In this document: positions 32,152 to 41,403 of the stretch, piece by piece
How the letters are laid out: every line of letters starts with the position of its first letter
How positions within the stretch are numbered: position 1 is the first letter of the stretch
From: Hyphomonadaceae bacterium BL14
Lineage (GTDB): Bacteria > Pseudomonadota > Alphaproteobacteria > Caulobacterales > Maricaulaceae
Assembly: GCA_027627705.1 (NCBI GenBank)
Contig: CP091242.1
Coordinates: 1,848,677 to 1,912,676, forward strand
DNA length: 64,000 bases
Reading direction: 5' to 3'
The notes under the pieces: generated by a model
Told to the model about the DNA's origin: nothing
Databases searched by the model: none
What the model saw: the letters and a program-made list of their open reading frames with translations, nothing else
Program-made: the position numbers and the translations under genes

Positions 32152-33735
32152 ATGGACAATTTCTTCGACAACGTCACGATCTTCAGTGACTTTCTATGGG
32201 GCGGCACCTGGGGCGATCAGCGCATCCTGCCGGTCGGGATCGTCACCATTGCCCTTCTGGGCACCGGCGTGATCATGATGGTGCTGCTGGGCGGGCGTCC
32301 GCTCAAGCGCCTCTTCCCCGCCTTCGCCGAGCTGTGGGCCGGCCGCAAGAGCGGCGGCGAGGGCGAGATCACGCCCTGGCAGGCCCTGTCCACCGCCCTG
32401 TCGGGTCAGGTTGGCACCGGCAATCTGGCGGGCGTCGCCACCGCCATCACGCTGGGCGGGCCGGGCGCGATTTTCTGGATGTGGGTCACGGCGATTTTCG
32501 GCATGGCACTGGCCTATTCAGAATCCTCCCTCGCCGTGCGTTACCGCGAGAAGCATGCGGATGGCAGATACCATGGCGGGCCGATGTACTACATCCAGAA
32601 CGGGCTGGGTAAGAACTGGAAATGGCTCGCCATCCTGTTCTGCATCGGCACGATCTGCTCGGCTCTGGTGACCGGCGGTGCGCTGCAGGCCAACTCCGTC
32701 ACCCAGTCAGCCATTGAAGCCAGCACCTCGCTGGGCGTGGATCTGCCGCGCTGGGCCGTTGGGGCGGTTCTGGCCTTCCTGGTCTTTGTCGTGATCGTCG
32801 GCGGCATCAAATCCATCGGGGTTGTCGCCGGACGCGTCGTGCCTTTCATGGCCGTCGCCTATATTCTGGTGGGGGTGGTCATTCTGGCCACTCACGCCAG
32901 CGAGATTCCCGGCGCCTTCGCCCTGATCTTCACCGAGGCCTTCGGCTTCCGCGAGGCGGCGGGCGGGTTTGCGGGCTATGTGATCATGGCCGCCATCCGG
33001 GCCGGTGTGGCGCGCGGCCTGTTCTCCAACGAGGCCGGTCAGGGCTCCGCCCCGATCGCCCACGCGGCAGCCCAGACCAGCAATCCGGTCAAGCAGGGCG
33101 AGATCGCCATGCTGGGTGTGTTCATCGACACCATGATCATCTGCACCATGACGGCGCTGGTGATCCTGACCGTGTCGGGCAGCTATGCCAATCTGGACGG
33201 GACCTTTGCCGAGTTCGCCTGGCAGTCCGACGCCCTGCAGGCCTCGGCCATCACCACGGCGGCGTTTGCAGAAGGCATTTATGCCGGCGGCTGGATCATT
33301 CTGGCTGCGCAGGCCCTGTTTGCCTTCACCACCATCATTGGCTGGTCCTACTACGCCGAGACCTCGGCCACCTATATCGTTGGTGACTGGGCCGCGCGTC
33401 CATTCCGCTTCATGTGGGTGGGTGTGGCCTTCCTGGGCACGCTGGTGGTCAATGTGGACGGGCTGTGGCGGTTTGGCGACGTGGCCAACTCGATGATGCT
33501 CTTCCCGAACGTCATCGCGATCCTGCTGCTGGCCGGCGTCGTGCTGCGCTACACGCATGATTACGACCGCAAGGGCATTGTCCCGCCGGCCTGGTACGGT
33601 GCTGACGCCGTGCCGTTGAACCCTGCGGCGGTTTCGTCGGGTTCCGACGACCGGCCCGCCCCGAAAACCAAGGCCGGGCCCGACGCGCCGGACGGCGGTT
33701 CCGGCGATGGCGGCGGCGGGAATGGCGGCGACTGA
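32152..33735 (+). CDS. Alanine/glycine:cation symporter (AGCS family)
   Basis: 527-residue sodium-coupled amino-acid transporter with about eleven membrane segments. Family marks: ALSTALSGQVGTGNLAGVATAITLGGPGAIFWMW (about 79-112), YREKHADGRYHGGPMYYIQNGLG and RGLFSNEAGQGSAPIAHAAA. GWSYYAETSATYIVGD follows later. The start is ATG 32152, with GGGGAG five bases upstream. The last 40 residues are a Gly/Asp/Pro-rich cytoplasmic tail. The likely substrate is alanine or glycine with Na+, but selectivity cannot be read from sequence. It is monocistronic, ending at a strong terminator. Confidence 0.92.
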   Translation: MDNFFDNVTIFSDFLWGGTWGDQRILPVGIVTIALLGTGVIMMVLLGGRPLKRLFPAFAELWAGRKSGGEGEITPWQALSTALSGQVGTGNLAGVATAITLGGPGAIFWMWVTAIFGMALAYSESSLAVRYREKHADGRYHGGPMYYIQNGLGKNWKWLAILFCIGTICSALVTGGALQANSVTQSAIEASTSLGVDLPRWAVGAVLAFLVFVVIVGGIKSIGVVAGRVVPFMAVAYILVGVVILATHASEIPGAFALIFTEAFGFREAAGGFAGYVIMAAIRAGVARGLFSNEAGQGSAPIAHAAAQTSNPVKQGEIAMLGVFIDTMIICTMTALVILTVSGSYANLDGTFAEFAWQSDALQASAITTAAFAEGIYAGGWIILAAQALFAFTTIIGWSYYAETSATYIVGDWAARPFRFMWVGVAFLGTLVVNVDGLWRFGDVANSMMLFPNVIAILLLAGVVLRYTHDYDRKGIVPPAWYGADAVPLNPAAVSSGSDDRPAPKTKAGPDAPDGGSGDGGGGNGGD

Positions 33736-33762
33736 CGCCAGCGCCTTCAGCCTGAACTTATG

Positions 33763-33803
33763 CACCGGCCCGCCAGCACACGCTGGCGGGCCGGTGTCGT
33801 TTC
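33763..33803 (+). terminator. Rho-independent terminator of the AGCS symporter gene
   Basis: Perfect 15-base-pair stem (33763-33777 with 33782-33796), ACAC loop, then TCGTTTC. It starts 28 bases after the stop and could also serve the convergent gene. Confidence 0.82.
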
Positions 33804-33809
33804 AAGGGT

Positions 33810-34601
33810 CTAGATATCCGCGAACACCGCCTGCGCATGGCGTTCCAGCGCGGCCCAGCCCTTGTAGGCGCGTCCTTCAGCCCCCAGCCCCCGCCACGCG
33901 GCGGCCAGCGCGGCGATCTCATCAGCCGCCAGCGCCTGCACCGGGTCCAGACACACCCGGATGGTGAACAGCACCGCGCCGGTCTGAGGCAGCTTGATGA
34001 TCGTCTGGCGCTCCACGCGCACATGCAGCTGATCGCACGCCTCGCTCACCGCCGCAGCCTGCGCCGCGGACCGCAAGGGCGCCGCGTCCGGGGTGAAGCG
34101 CGCATCGCCCCATTGAAGCGTCCAGTTGAAGCGCTCCAGCACCTGGCCGGGCCTCAGGGCGTCAAACACGTGGGCGATGCGCGCCGCCAGCTGATCGCCG
34201 TCGGGCACCGGCCCGTGCAGCGCCGTCAGATCGCGCCCGAAGGCGTGATCAAGGCTGAAAAATGTCGGCGCCGTCAGCACGATGGCGCCGGTCAGCCAGC
34301 GCCCGTCATCGCCGCGCGTCATCACCACCAGATCATCACTGACGAGATGCGCCGCCGCGATGAGATCGCCCGGTGGCGCGCCGGCTTCAGTGCAGACCAG
34401 AGCGGCGGCTTCATCCGCCGCGGCACCGGCATCCGGTGCCTGGCGCCACACATCCACCGGCCGTGCCAGCAGGCCCGCCTTCCAGGCCAGGACATGGGCC
34501 TCTGTATCAGGAAACAGCCATAGGGCCGGATCGATGGGCCTCAGCCCCACACTGAAGCGCGGCGGCCCGCCGCGCCAGGGCGCGTGGGGCGGCCGGTTCA
34601 C
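33810..34601 (-). CDS. DUF3445 / haem-dependent oxidative N-demethylase-like protein
   Basis: 263-residue cytoplasmic protein of the DUF3445 family, members of which (HDOD type) carry haem and oxidatively demethylate amines such as dimethylamine. Recognisable segments are FSVGLRPIDPALWLFPDTEAHVLAWKAGLL, the central DDLVVMTRG and LTAPTFFSLDHAFGRDLTALHGPVP, and the most conserved LHVRVERQTIIKLPQTGAVLFTIRV near 195-220. The GTG start overlaps the VanZ-like stop (GTGA). The true substrate is not known for most members. No amine-metabolism neighbour supports it here. Confidence 0.78.
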   Translation of the reverse strand: MNRPPHAPWRGGPPRFSVGLRPIDPALWLFPDTEAHVLAWKAGLLARPVDVWRQAPDAGAAADEAAALVCTEAGAPPGDLIAAAHLVSDDLVVMTRGDDGRWLTGAIVLTAPTFFSLDHAFGRDLTALHGPVPDGDQLAARIAHVFDALRPGQVLERFNWTLQWGDARFTPDAAPLRSAAQAAAVSEACDQLHVRVERQTIIKLPQTGAVLFTIRVCLDPVQALAADEIAALAAAWRGLGAEGRAYKGWAALERHAQAVFADI

Positions 34602-35041
34602 GGATGGATGTCCAGCGCCCGTGCCATGCGCGCCGCCAGATGCGCCGCCGCCAGACCGGCCATGATGCCCACCGTGTTGGCGGCCATATCAGAGAGGGAG
34701 GCGATCCGGTTGATCATCGGGGTCATCTGCAACAACTCGATGGCCGCCCCCAGGGTGGTCAGCGCCAGCACCAGCCAGACCCGGTTCAGGCCCGGAAAAG
34801 CGAACCGGCCAATCAGGCTCAGCGCCGCAAAGGCGCTCATATGTTCCAGCTTGTCCCAGCCAAACAGACGCGGCGCACCGCCATGGCCCGGCCAAAGCGC
34901 AAACACCAGGACCACCAACAGCGTCACGCAAAACAGCGCCGGTCCCACAAGGCGCGCGCGCACGGCGAGGTGCCGCGCGGCTTGCCGCCAAGGGGCCTGA
35001 TTCCTAGGGTGTGGGTCGATGACAGACTCGTGAGGCACCAT
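34598..35041 (-). CDS. VanZ-like membrane protein
   Basis: Up to 147 residues with about four membrane segments. Features are [21 protein letters not shown] and [28 protein letters not shown], both characteristic of VanZ-like proteins of unknown role. The start is uncertain. The ATG at 35041 overlaps the divergent bioB ATG (35040), and internal GTG codons (near VRARLVG) would give a shorter protein beginning just before the first membrane helix. The frame is open further upstream, antisense to bioB, but that part has no family similarity. Its stop overlaps the DUF3445 start. Confidence 0.75.
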   Translation of the reverse strand: MVPHESVIDPHPRNQAPWRQAARHLAVRARLVGPALFCVTLLVVLVFALWPGHGGAPRLFGWDKLEHMSAFAALSLIGRFAFPGLNRVWLVLALTTLGAAIELLQMTPMINRIASLSDMAANTVGIMAGLAAAHLAARMARALDIHP

Positions 35042-36056
35042 GATCCCCCTTCTAGACGATATCGCCGCCCTGACGACCCCGCGTTCGGACTGGACGCGCA
35101 GCGAGGTCCAGGCAATCCACGATGCCCCGTTCAATGATCTGGTGTTCGCGGCGCAGAGCCTGCACCGGCGCGTGCACCAGCCCAACGCCGTGCAAAAATC
35201 GCGCCTCCTGTCGATCAAGACCGGCGGCTGCGCGGAGGACTGCGGGTACTGCAATCAGTCAGCCCATTTCGACACCGGGCTCAAGGCCTCAAAGCTGATG
35301 GACCCCGGCACCGTCGAGGCCCGCGCCCGCGAGGCAAAAGAGGGCGGTGCCACACGCTTCTGCATGGGCGCGGCCTGGCGCGAGCTGAAACCGCGCGACG
35401 AGCCGGCCATTGCCGAAATGATTACCCGCGTGAAGGCACTGGGGATGGAAACCTGCATGACGTTGGGCATGCTCTCCGACGGCCAGGCCGAGCGCCTGAA
35501 GGACGCCGGGCTGGACTTCTACAATCACAATCTGGACACCTCGCCGGAATACTATCAGCGCATCATCACCACCCGCACCTGGCAGGACCGCATCGACACG
35601 CTGGCGCGCGTGCGCGCCGCCGGCATCCAGGTCTGCTGCGGCGGGATTATCGGCATGGGCGAGGATCGCGAGGACCGTATCGGCCTGCTCACCGAGCTCG
35701 CCCGCCTGACCCCGCATCCTGAAAGCGTGCCGATCAATCATCTGGTGGACGTGGCCGGTACCCCGCTCTCGGGCTCGGCCCCCCTGGACGGGCTCGATTT
35801 CGTGCGCGCCATCGCCACCGCCCGCCTGATCATGCCCGCCAGCGTGGTGCGCCTCAGCGCGGGGCGCGAAACCATGAGCCGCGAGCTGCAGGCGCTCTGC
35901 TTCCTGGCCGGCGCCGCCTCCATCTTCATCGGCGACGAGCTCCTCACCACCCCCAACCCGGACCTCCATGCGGACTCAGCCCTGCTGGCCGATCTGGGTA
36001 TGGACGCGGCGGAAGCGGGAGCGGCGCGCAGGGCGCGGGTAGGGGCGGCGGAGTAG
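35040..36056 (+). CDS. bioB: Biotin synthase
   Basis: Radical-SAM enzyme that inserts sulfur into dethiobiotin. 338 residues. The SAM cluster cysteines are C64, C68 and C71 ([12 protein letters not shown]). Further marks are [14 protein letters not shown], the second-cluster region with ETCMTLGML and [14 protein letters not shown], then [11 protein letters not shown] and RLSAGRETM with the conserved arginine. GAGG lies six bases before the ATG. No other bio genes are nearby. Its start codon overlaps that of the divergent VanZ-like gene, so its promoter must lie inside that gene. Confidence 0.97.
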   Translation: MIPLLDDIAALTTPRSDWTRSEVQAIHDAPFNDLVFAAQSLHRRVHQPNAVQKSRLLSIKTGGCAEDCGYCNQSAHFDTGLKASKLMDPGTVEARAREAKEGGATRFCMGAAWRELKPRDEPAIAEMITRVKALGMETCMTLGMLSDGQAERLKDAGLDFYNHNLDTSPEYYQRIITTRTWQDRIDTLARVRAAGIQVCCGGIIGMGEDREDRIGLLTELARLTPHPESVPINHLVDVAGTPLSGSAPLDGLDFVRAIATARLIMPASVVRLSAGRETMSRELQALCFLAGAASIFIGDELLTTPNPDLHADSALLADLGMDAAEAGAARRARVGAAE

Positions 36057-36077
36057 GGGCGGCGCAGCCCAGCTTGG

Positions 36078-37142
36078 TCAGGGGGTCTGCAAGATCACGC
36101 CATACCAGCCCAGACCCTTGTAGGTCTCGTATCCGGGGGTGGCGTGAAACGCGACCAATTGCCCGCCGGGAAGGTAGGAATACCCGTTTGAGCGCTCTTG
36201 AAACGGGATATCAACCCGCTCCTTAAGCACGCCGGTGCCGTCTGACGCGGCGATCACGCGTAAATGGGAATCAACCAGCAACACCCGGGTGTTGCGCTGC
36301 TCTTCCGGCGCGATGCGTACGCCTTCAACGATGGCCCGCGCTTGTGATTCCCAGTCAAAATGGACCGCCAGCACGCCTGTCTTGCGTCCGGTTTCATCCC
36401 AGACGCCCGCGCTATAAGTCGCCGTCTGCGCGCCATTCAGCCGCGGCTGCACAGTTATGTCGCCGGCTGAGTAATCATCTGGGGAGGACAGTCTGGCCGC
36501 CGATTGGAACCAGGGTTCATCTGCTACCGATTGACCGAGCACGTTATAGGCGTTTGGCCGCCCGTTCGCGATAACCTGACCATTCATGTCACACAGCCAG
36601 ATGTCCAAGTATACTGTGTAGGCATTCAGAATCACGCCCAAGCGCTGGCTGGTCTGCCGGCTGCTGTCCGCGCACGGATCGAGGGCGCAGGAGACCACCG
36701 CCAGATCGGTCGCCCACCAGCGCACGTCACAGGTTCGCTCATACAGATTACGGTCAATCAGCTCGATCGCGTTGAGCGCCAGATCCACATAGCGCTGCCC
36801 CTGAGCGCTTTTAGACATGCCTTCGACCTCTGACTGGAGGGTAATGACCCTGTGCGCCAGATCATCTTCAAGTTCCTGCGCAACGCGGGCTATCGTCTCG
36901 CTGACGGTTCGCACCTCCTGTGACACGACAGAAAAGCCCCGCCCGTGCTCGCCTGCCCGCGCCGACTCGATCAGTGCATTCAGCGCGAGAATCTTCATCT
37001 GATTGGTGATGCCATGAATCCGTCTGGTCTTGTCAGCCGCGATGTGGCGCACCTCGGCCGTCAGTGCGGCGATTTCATCCAGCGTCACTGGTTGCTCACG
37101 GCCAGCCGGGGCCGCGTGTTCCACGATACTCAATGTTTGCAA
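36078..37142 (-). CDS. Soluble chemoreceptor-like protein: MCP signalling tip followed by Cache-like sensor
   Basis: 354 residues, with domain order reversed from normal chemoreceptors. The N-terminal part (about 25-100) has the MCP hairpin-tip sequence (HGITNQMKILALNALIESARAGEHGRGFSVVSQEVRTVSETI). The C-terminal part (about 150-350) looks like a Cache/PDC sensor: VYLDIWLCDMNGQVIANGRPN, DEPWFQSAARL, GDITVQPRLNGAQTATYSAGV, GVLAVHFDWE. No membrane helix or signal peptide is visible, so it should be cytoplasmic. No HAMP domain and no CheR/CheB docking tail were seen. The start is a TTG (37142, or 37133 with GGGGA upstream); no ATG is available. Function unknown. Confidence 0.75.
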   Translation of the reverse strand: MQTLSIVEHAAPAGREQPVTLDEIAALTAEVRHIAADKTRRIHGITNQMKILALNALIESARAGEHGRGFSVVSQEVRTVSETIARVAQELEDDLAHRVITLQSEVEGMSKSAQGQRYVDLALNAIELIDRNLYERTCDVRWWATDLAVVSCALDPCADSSRQTSQRLGVILNAYTVYLDIWLCDMNGQVIANGRPNAYNVLGQSVADEPWFQSAARLSSPDDYSAGDITVQPRLNGAQTATYSAGVWDETGRKTGVLAVHFDWESQARAIVEGVRIAPEEQRNTRVLLVDSHLRVIAASDGTGVLKERVDIPFQERSNGYSYLPGGQLVAFHATPGYETYKGLGWYGVILQTP

Positions 37143-37353
37143 TCCCCATTATGACATTTTGGCAATGCTTTAGCCACGCCATATAGAGAAATCAAATAAA
37201 AATTCCGGTATATTTTTAGGGCAAACCGGATTTAGTTAAGCAATGAATAATTTTCATATCTGTATTTATATTATTAAATCATACAATAAAGCATCGAAAG
37301 CAGGCAAAGGAAATGGCTCATCGCTCGAGCAATTAAATTGAGTCATGCCCCCC
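37143..37353. other. AT-rich intergenic island
   Basis: About 200 bases, strongly AT-rich (runs such as AAATAAAAATT, TATTTATATTATTAAATC) in a GC-rich genome, between the chemoreceptor-like gene and an acylase gene. No ORF or stable hairpin was found. It probably holds the chemoreceptor promoter; a silencer-protein (H-NS/MucR-like) binding region is a possibility. Confidence 0.6.
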
Positions 37354-39525
37354 TCACCGCGCCCCCGGCCGGTACGCCTCCACCGCTGCGGCGCGCACTG
37401 CCGCTTCACCCATCGGCACGCGCCGCCAGTCCTGGGCGGCGAACAGGGTCATCTGATCGGTGTAGTGGGGGCTGCCGGGCCGCGTGGAGGCACCGAACTG
37501 GTGGACGGACCACAGGGCAAACTCGCCATCGGGCAACCACTCGGCCAGGAAGGTGAGGCCGTCGCCGGCCACCATGCGGTAGGTGCCGTCATCCTGCGGC
37601 GCGGGATAGACCGCGCGCAGCACATCCGGCCCGCCATCCAGCGGGATGCTTTCATCGCCGCGCATCAGCCGGTTCACTTCGCCCCATTCCGGCTCCAGCG
37701 TGCCGAAATGCGTATTGAGGCGGGCGACGGCTTCGGTGAACGTATCGGTCAATGGCGGCGGAGCGATGCCCAGCAGCGGCGCGGTGGTGATGGGCGCGAA
37801 GGTTTTCACCGCCAGCGCCGCCTGACGATTGGCAGTATTCGTGCGCCCGTCCCACGCCGCGATCACGCCCGCCGCTTCGGCCAGCGCCGGATCATGGCTC
37901 CAGTCCATGGCCAGCAGCCGGGCGCGCAGCGTCATCATCTCGCTGTCAGGGTGGTAGGCATCGTCGAACTTCACCGCCAGCAGCGCCTCGCGCGAGACCG
38001 TTTCCAGCCCCGCCATCAGGTCCACCGCCTGCAGGCCACGATTGGTCATGCGAGTCTCGATCCCGAAGCTCGCCGGAAAGGCGGCGGGGTCCGGGTCCTC
38101 GTCCGTGAGCGTCACCTGAAATGGCGAGTGGTTGGCCTCCAGCACATAGCCCGCCGCCGGATCGATCATGTTCGGCAGGGCGTCCAGCGCCGCGAAGTCA
38201 TGCCAGATCAGGTCAGACCGGTCGCCGGGCAGGATGCCGGACCAGTCCAGGCCCGGCTCTTCCACCCGCAGCGGCAGGCGCGCGCCGTAATACCGCGCGA
38301 TGCGGCCGCCGGCGTCCGCCACGATGCGATTGGTGCTGCCCATGGCGAGCATGCCCATGACACCCTGATATTCATCCAGATCGCGCGCATGCATGGAGCG
38401 CCAGGCCTGCTCCACCGAGCGGATATCGTCATGGGTGGCGTGGCGCAGGGCGAACGCGCCCTGGTCATTGCGGATCACGGGCCCATGGGCCGTGCGCTCC
38501 ACCGGCAGGGTGACCTGCCAGGCGAACGGCCCCCAGAGATGCACCAGCATGCGCGCCGGGGTGATGTCCAGATCCACCCACTCGCCGTCGAGCCGGTATT
38601 GCGAACCGTCATCCGAGAGCGTGATCTCGTACAGATCGATCAGGTCGGGCGCGTTCACCGTGGCCGCGAAGCCCAGATCGGGGCTCGACCCCACATGCAG
38701 GACCGGCGAGCCCGGAAACGTGCCGCCGGCGAAGTTGAGCCGCCCGTCGCGGCTGATCATATGGGCCTCATACCAGGCCACCGGACCTTCAATGGGCTGG
38801 TGGGAATTGATGATCAGGCGCGTCGCGCCGTCATCGGACTTGGCCGGCGCGACGGCAAAGGCGTTGGAGCCCAGCTCGCTGTCGGAGGTTTCCTCCAGCC
38901 AGAACACCTGCAGCTCCTGGCCCCGCCCCGCCTCGCGCGGACGCTCTGGCGCAATCAGATCGGCCAACACACGGCCCAGGCCATAGAACATCGGGCTGTA
39001 AAAGGCCGACAGCCCGGCCACGTCCTGACCCGCCAGCGGATACAAATCGGGCGCGCGCTCGTCCGGGTGCAGGGCGGCGTAGTAGTTGAGGCCCGCGGCA
39101 TAACCTTCCAGCGCCGTGCGCATCTCGGCGCTCAGCTGGGTGTCATACTGCGCCCGCACCAGATCGGGCACGCCCAGCGCCTGCACCAGCCAGGCCGTGC
39201 GCGCCTCGCTCTCGTCTGCGGCCAGCATCTGCGCGCCCAGCGCCTGGCGCAGCGCGTCCTGCACGGTAGGAAAGTCATCCTCGGCATGGGCGAAGGCCAG
39301 CGCAAAGGCCGCGTCGGCGCCCGTCGCCCCGATCACCCGGGGCACGCCCCACTCATCGCGGGTGATCTCGGCGTCGTAGGATTCCGCCGCGGCGATCGCA
39401 GCATCCGGGTCGAAGGATCGCAGCTCCAGCGGCGTCAGACGCAGCCCGAACACGAACGCGCCGGCGATTGTCACCACAAGCACCGCCGACAACCCCACAG
39501 AGGCCAGTTTCGTCACCCGATTCAT
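37354..39525 (-). CDS. Penicillin/AHL acylase family protein (peptidase S45)
   Basis: 723-residue precursor of an N-terminal nucleophile amidohydrolase. A signal or anchor segment occupies residues 8-27. The alpha chain (DEWGVPRVIGATGADAAFALAFAHAEDDF) precedes the maturation site G219-S220 (SELGSNAFAVAPA). S220 is the expected catalytic N-terminus of the beta chain after self-cleavage. Downstream motifs include INSHQPIEGPVAWYEAHM and ERTAHGPVI, and the C-terminus has FGASTRPGSPHYTDQ. Related enzymes deacylate acyl-homoserine lactones or beta-lactams in the periplasm; the substrate cannot be told here. It is divergent from the exonuclease gene. Confidence 0.88.
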   Translation of the reverse strand: MNRVTKLASVGLSAVLVVTIAGAFVFGLRLTPLELRSFDPDAAIAAAESYDAEITRDEWGVPRVIGATGADAAFALAFAHAEDDFPTVQDALRQALGAQMLAADESEARTAWLVQALGVPDLVRAQYDTQLSAEMRTALEGYAAGLNYYAALHPDERAPDLYPLAGQDVAGLSAFYSPMFYGLGRVLADLIAPERPREAGRGQELQVFWLEETSDSELGSNAFAVAPAKSDDGATRLIINSHQPIEGPVAWYEAHMISRDGRLNFAGGTFPGSPVLHVGSSPDLGFAATVNAPDLIDLYEITLSDDGSQYRLDGEWVDLDITPARMLVHLWGPFAWQVTLPVERTAHGPVIRNDQGAFALRHATHDDIRSVEQAWRSMHARDLDEYQGVMGMLAMGSTNRIVADAGGRIARYYGARLPLRVEEPGLDWSGILPGDRSDLIWHDFAALDALPNMIDPAAGYVLEANHSPFQVTLTDEDPDPAAFPASFGIETRMTNRGLQAVDLMAGLETVSREALLAVKFDDAYHPDSEMMTLRARLLAMDWSHDPALAEAAGVIAAWDGRTNTANRQAALAVKTFAPITTAPLLGIAPPPLTDTFTEAVARLNTHFGTLEPEWGEVNRLMRGDESIPLDGGPDVLRAVYPAPQDDGTYRMVAGDGLTFLAEWLPDGEFALWSVHQFGASTRPGSPHYTDQMTLFAAQDWRRVPMGEAAVRAAAVEAYRPGAR

Positions 39526-39628
39526 GGATTTTGTTCCCCGCTATCCCCTCACTATCCTCACCCTGCCCGGCGCGTCCGGCGCGCGCAAGCGGCTGGACCG
39601 GGACCGCCACGAACTATATCGCCATGAC

Positions 39629-40648
39629 ATGATCCGGCCCGCCGATCTCCTGCGCGAAACGCCCCAAGGCCTGTGGTGCGAACCGGGCGGGTTTTTCATT
39701 GATCCGGTGCGCCCTTCAGACCGCGCCCTGATCACCCACGGCCATGCCGACCATGCCCGCGCCGGTCATGGTGCCGTGGCCGCGACGCCGGAAACGCTGG
39801 CCATCATGGCGGCCCGCTACGGCGAAGAATTCACTCTTTCGCGTCAAGCGCTTGGCTATGGCGAGACCGTGCGCATGGGCGAGGTGTCGGTCAGCCTCCA
39901 CTCGGCGGGCCACGTGCTGGGCAGCGCCCAGGCCCGGCTGGAGTGGAAGGGGCTCGTGATCACGGTGTCGGGCGATTACAAGCGCCGCCGGGACCCCACC
40001 TGCGCCCGCTTCGAGCCGGTAGCGTCACACATCTATGTGTCTGAAGCGACATTCGGTTTGCCGGTGTTCCGCCACCCGGACGATGCTGGCGAGATCGCGC
40101 GCCTGCTGGCCAGCGTGCGCGCCAATCCGGGCCGGGCGCATCTGGTGGGCGCCTACGCCCTGGGCAAGGCCCAGCGGGTAATCGCCCTGATCCGGGAAGC
40201 GGGCTATGACGCCCCGCTCTACATCCATGGCGCTCTGGCGGCCTTGTGCGATCTGTATCGCGATCATGGCGTCGAGCTCGGCGATCTCAGGCCCGCGACC
40301 GTAAAAGACGAGGACGGCCAGAAGACTGATTTTGCTGGCCAGATCATCCTCGCCCCGCCCTCGGCCTTCCAGACGCCCTGGGCGCGGCGCTTCCCCGATC
40401 CGGTGATCGCCTTTGCGTCAGGCTGGATGGGCGTGCGCGCCCGCGCCCGCCAGCGCGGGGCCGAGCTGCCGCTGGTCATTTCCGACCATGCTGACTGGGA
40501 CGAGCTGACCGCCACCATCCGTGAGTGCGCGCGCGACGCGGTGTGGATCACCCACGGCCGCGAGGATGCGCTGATGCGATGGGCGCAGCTGCAAGGCCTT
40601 GAAGCCAGACCGCTTTCACTCGCCGGATACGACGAGGACGGCGAATGA
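39629..40648 (+). CDS. Ligase-associated DNA damage response exonuclease (metallo-beta-lactamase fold)
   Basis: 339-residue nuclease with the MBL/beta-CASP-like family signature: ITHGHADHARAGH (metal ligands), LHSAGHVLGSAQARLEW, TVSGDYKRRRDPTCARFEPV and, near the end, ISDHADWDEL and VWITHGREDALMRW. This matches the exonuclease normally found in a four-gene cluster with an ATP-dependent DNA ligase, an Lhr-type helicase and the PdeM phosphoesterase. I chose ATG 39629 (IRPADLLRETPQGLWCEPGG), which gives the family length. Upstream codons have no similarity. It overlaps pdeM by ATGA, but the ligase and helicase are absent here. Confidence 0.9.
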   Translation: MIRPADLLRETPQGLWCEPGGFFIDPVRPSDRALITHGHADHARAGHGAVAATPETLAIMAARYGEEFTLSRQALGYGETVRMGEVSVSLHSAGHVLGSAQARLEWKGLVITVSGDYKRRRDPTCARFEPVASHIYVSEATFGLPVFRHPDDAGEIARLLASVRANPGRAHLVGAYALGKAQRVIALIREAGYDAPLYIHGALAALCDLYRDHGVELGDLRPATVKDEDGQKTDFAGQIILAPPSAFQTPWARRFPDPVIAFASGWMGVRARARQRGAELPLVISDHADWDELTATIRECARDAVWITHGREDALMRWAQLQGLEARPLSLAGYDEDGE

Positions 40649-41349
40649 GCGCGCTCCCCGGACAGACGCTGTCACCGGTGATCAAGGTCAATGGCGCGCG
40701 CCTGCAGCCCGACCTGTCGGGCGCTGCGCTGGAGCTTGAAACCGGCACGCTCCTGTGCGCCGACCTGCACCTTGAAAAGGGCAGCGCCTACGCCGCACGC
40801 GGCCAGATGCTGCCGCCCTATGACACACGCGCCACGCTGGCCCGCCTGGCAGACGCAATCACCCGGCTGAACCCCGCCTGCGTCATCGCGCTGGGCGACA
40901 GCTTTCATGATCTTGGCGCCGACGGGCGCATGCATGAACAGGACGCCAAAGCCCTGACCACACTTGTGAATTCGGTGGGCCGCTGGGTCTGGATCGAAGG
41001 CAATCACGACCCCGTTCCGCCGGCGCGCTTTGGCGGCGAGCGCAGGGCCGGGCTGCAGCTCGGCCCGCTCACCCTGCGCCATGAGCCCCGCCCGGGGCCG
41101 GCCCCGGGCGAGGTGGCGGGCCATCTCCACCCCTGCGCCCGCATTAACGGAACCGGCCGCTCGGTGCGCCGGCGCTGCTTCGCCACAGACGGATCGCGGC
41201 TGGTGCTGCCCGCCTTCGGGGCCTATGCGGGCGGGCTGAACGTGCGCGACCAGGCCTTCACGGCCCTGTTTGCCCGCACCCCCGACGCCGTGATGATCGG
41301 AACGGGACGGGTCTATCCGGTGCCCGCTGCCCGGCTGAGACCGGACTGA
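40645..41349 (+). CDS. pdeM: Ligase-associated DNA damage response phosphoesterase PdeM
   Basis: 234-residue calcineurin-type metallophosphoesterase. Metal-binding motifs are CADLHLEKGSAYA (D-x-H), ALGDSFHD (GD-x-x-x-D), EGNHDP (GNHD) and GHLHPCARI (GH-x-H), in the family order. PdeM homologues are endonucleases or phosphodiesterases attached to the LigC/LigD-type repair cluster. Coupled to the exonuclease by a four-base overlap, so both come from one transcript. It ends 54 bases before trmD. Confidence 0.9.
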   Translation: MSALPGQTLSPVIKVNGARLQPDLSGAALELETGTLLCADLHLEKGSAYAARGQMLPPYDTRATLARLADAITRLNPACVIALGDSFHDLGADGRMHEQDAKALTTLVNSVGRWVWIEGNHDPVPPARFGGERRAGLQLGPLTLRHEPRPGPAPGEVAGHLHPCARINGTGRSVRRRCFATDGSRLVLPAFGAYAGGLNVRDQAFTALFARTPDAVMIGTGRVYPVPAARLRPD

Positions 41350-41403
41350 CGGGGCCACCGCGCCCTTGCGCGAGGCCTCTGGCTGGCCCATACACCGCGC
41401 GCC

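Noticed and set aside
37345..39627. Plus-strand frame of 760 codons
   Set aside because: It is antisense to the S45 acylase gene, which has clear catalytic motifs. The antisense product is Arg/His/Gln-rich noise.
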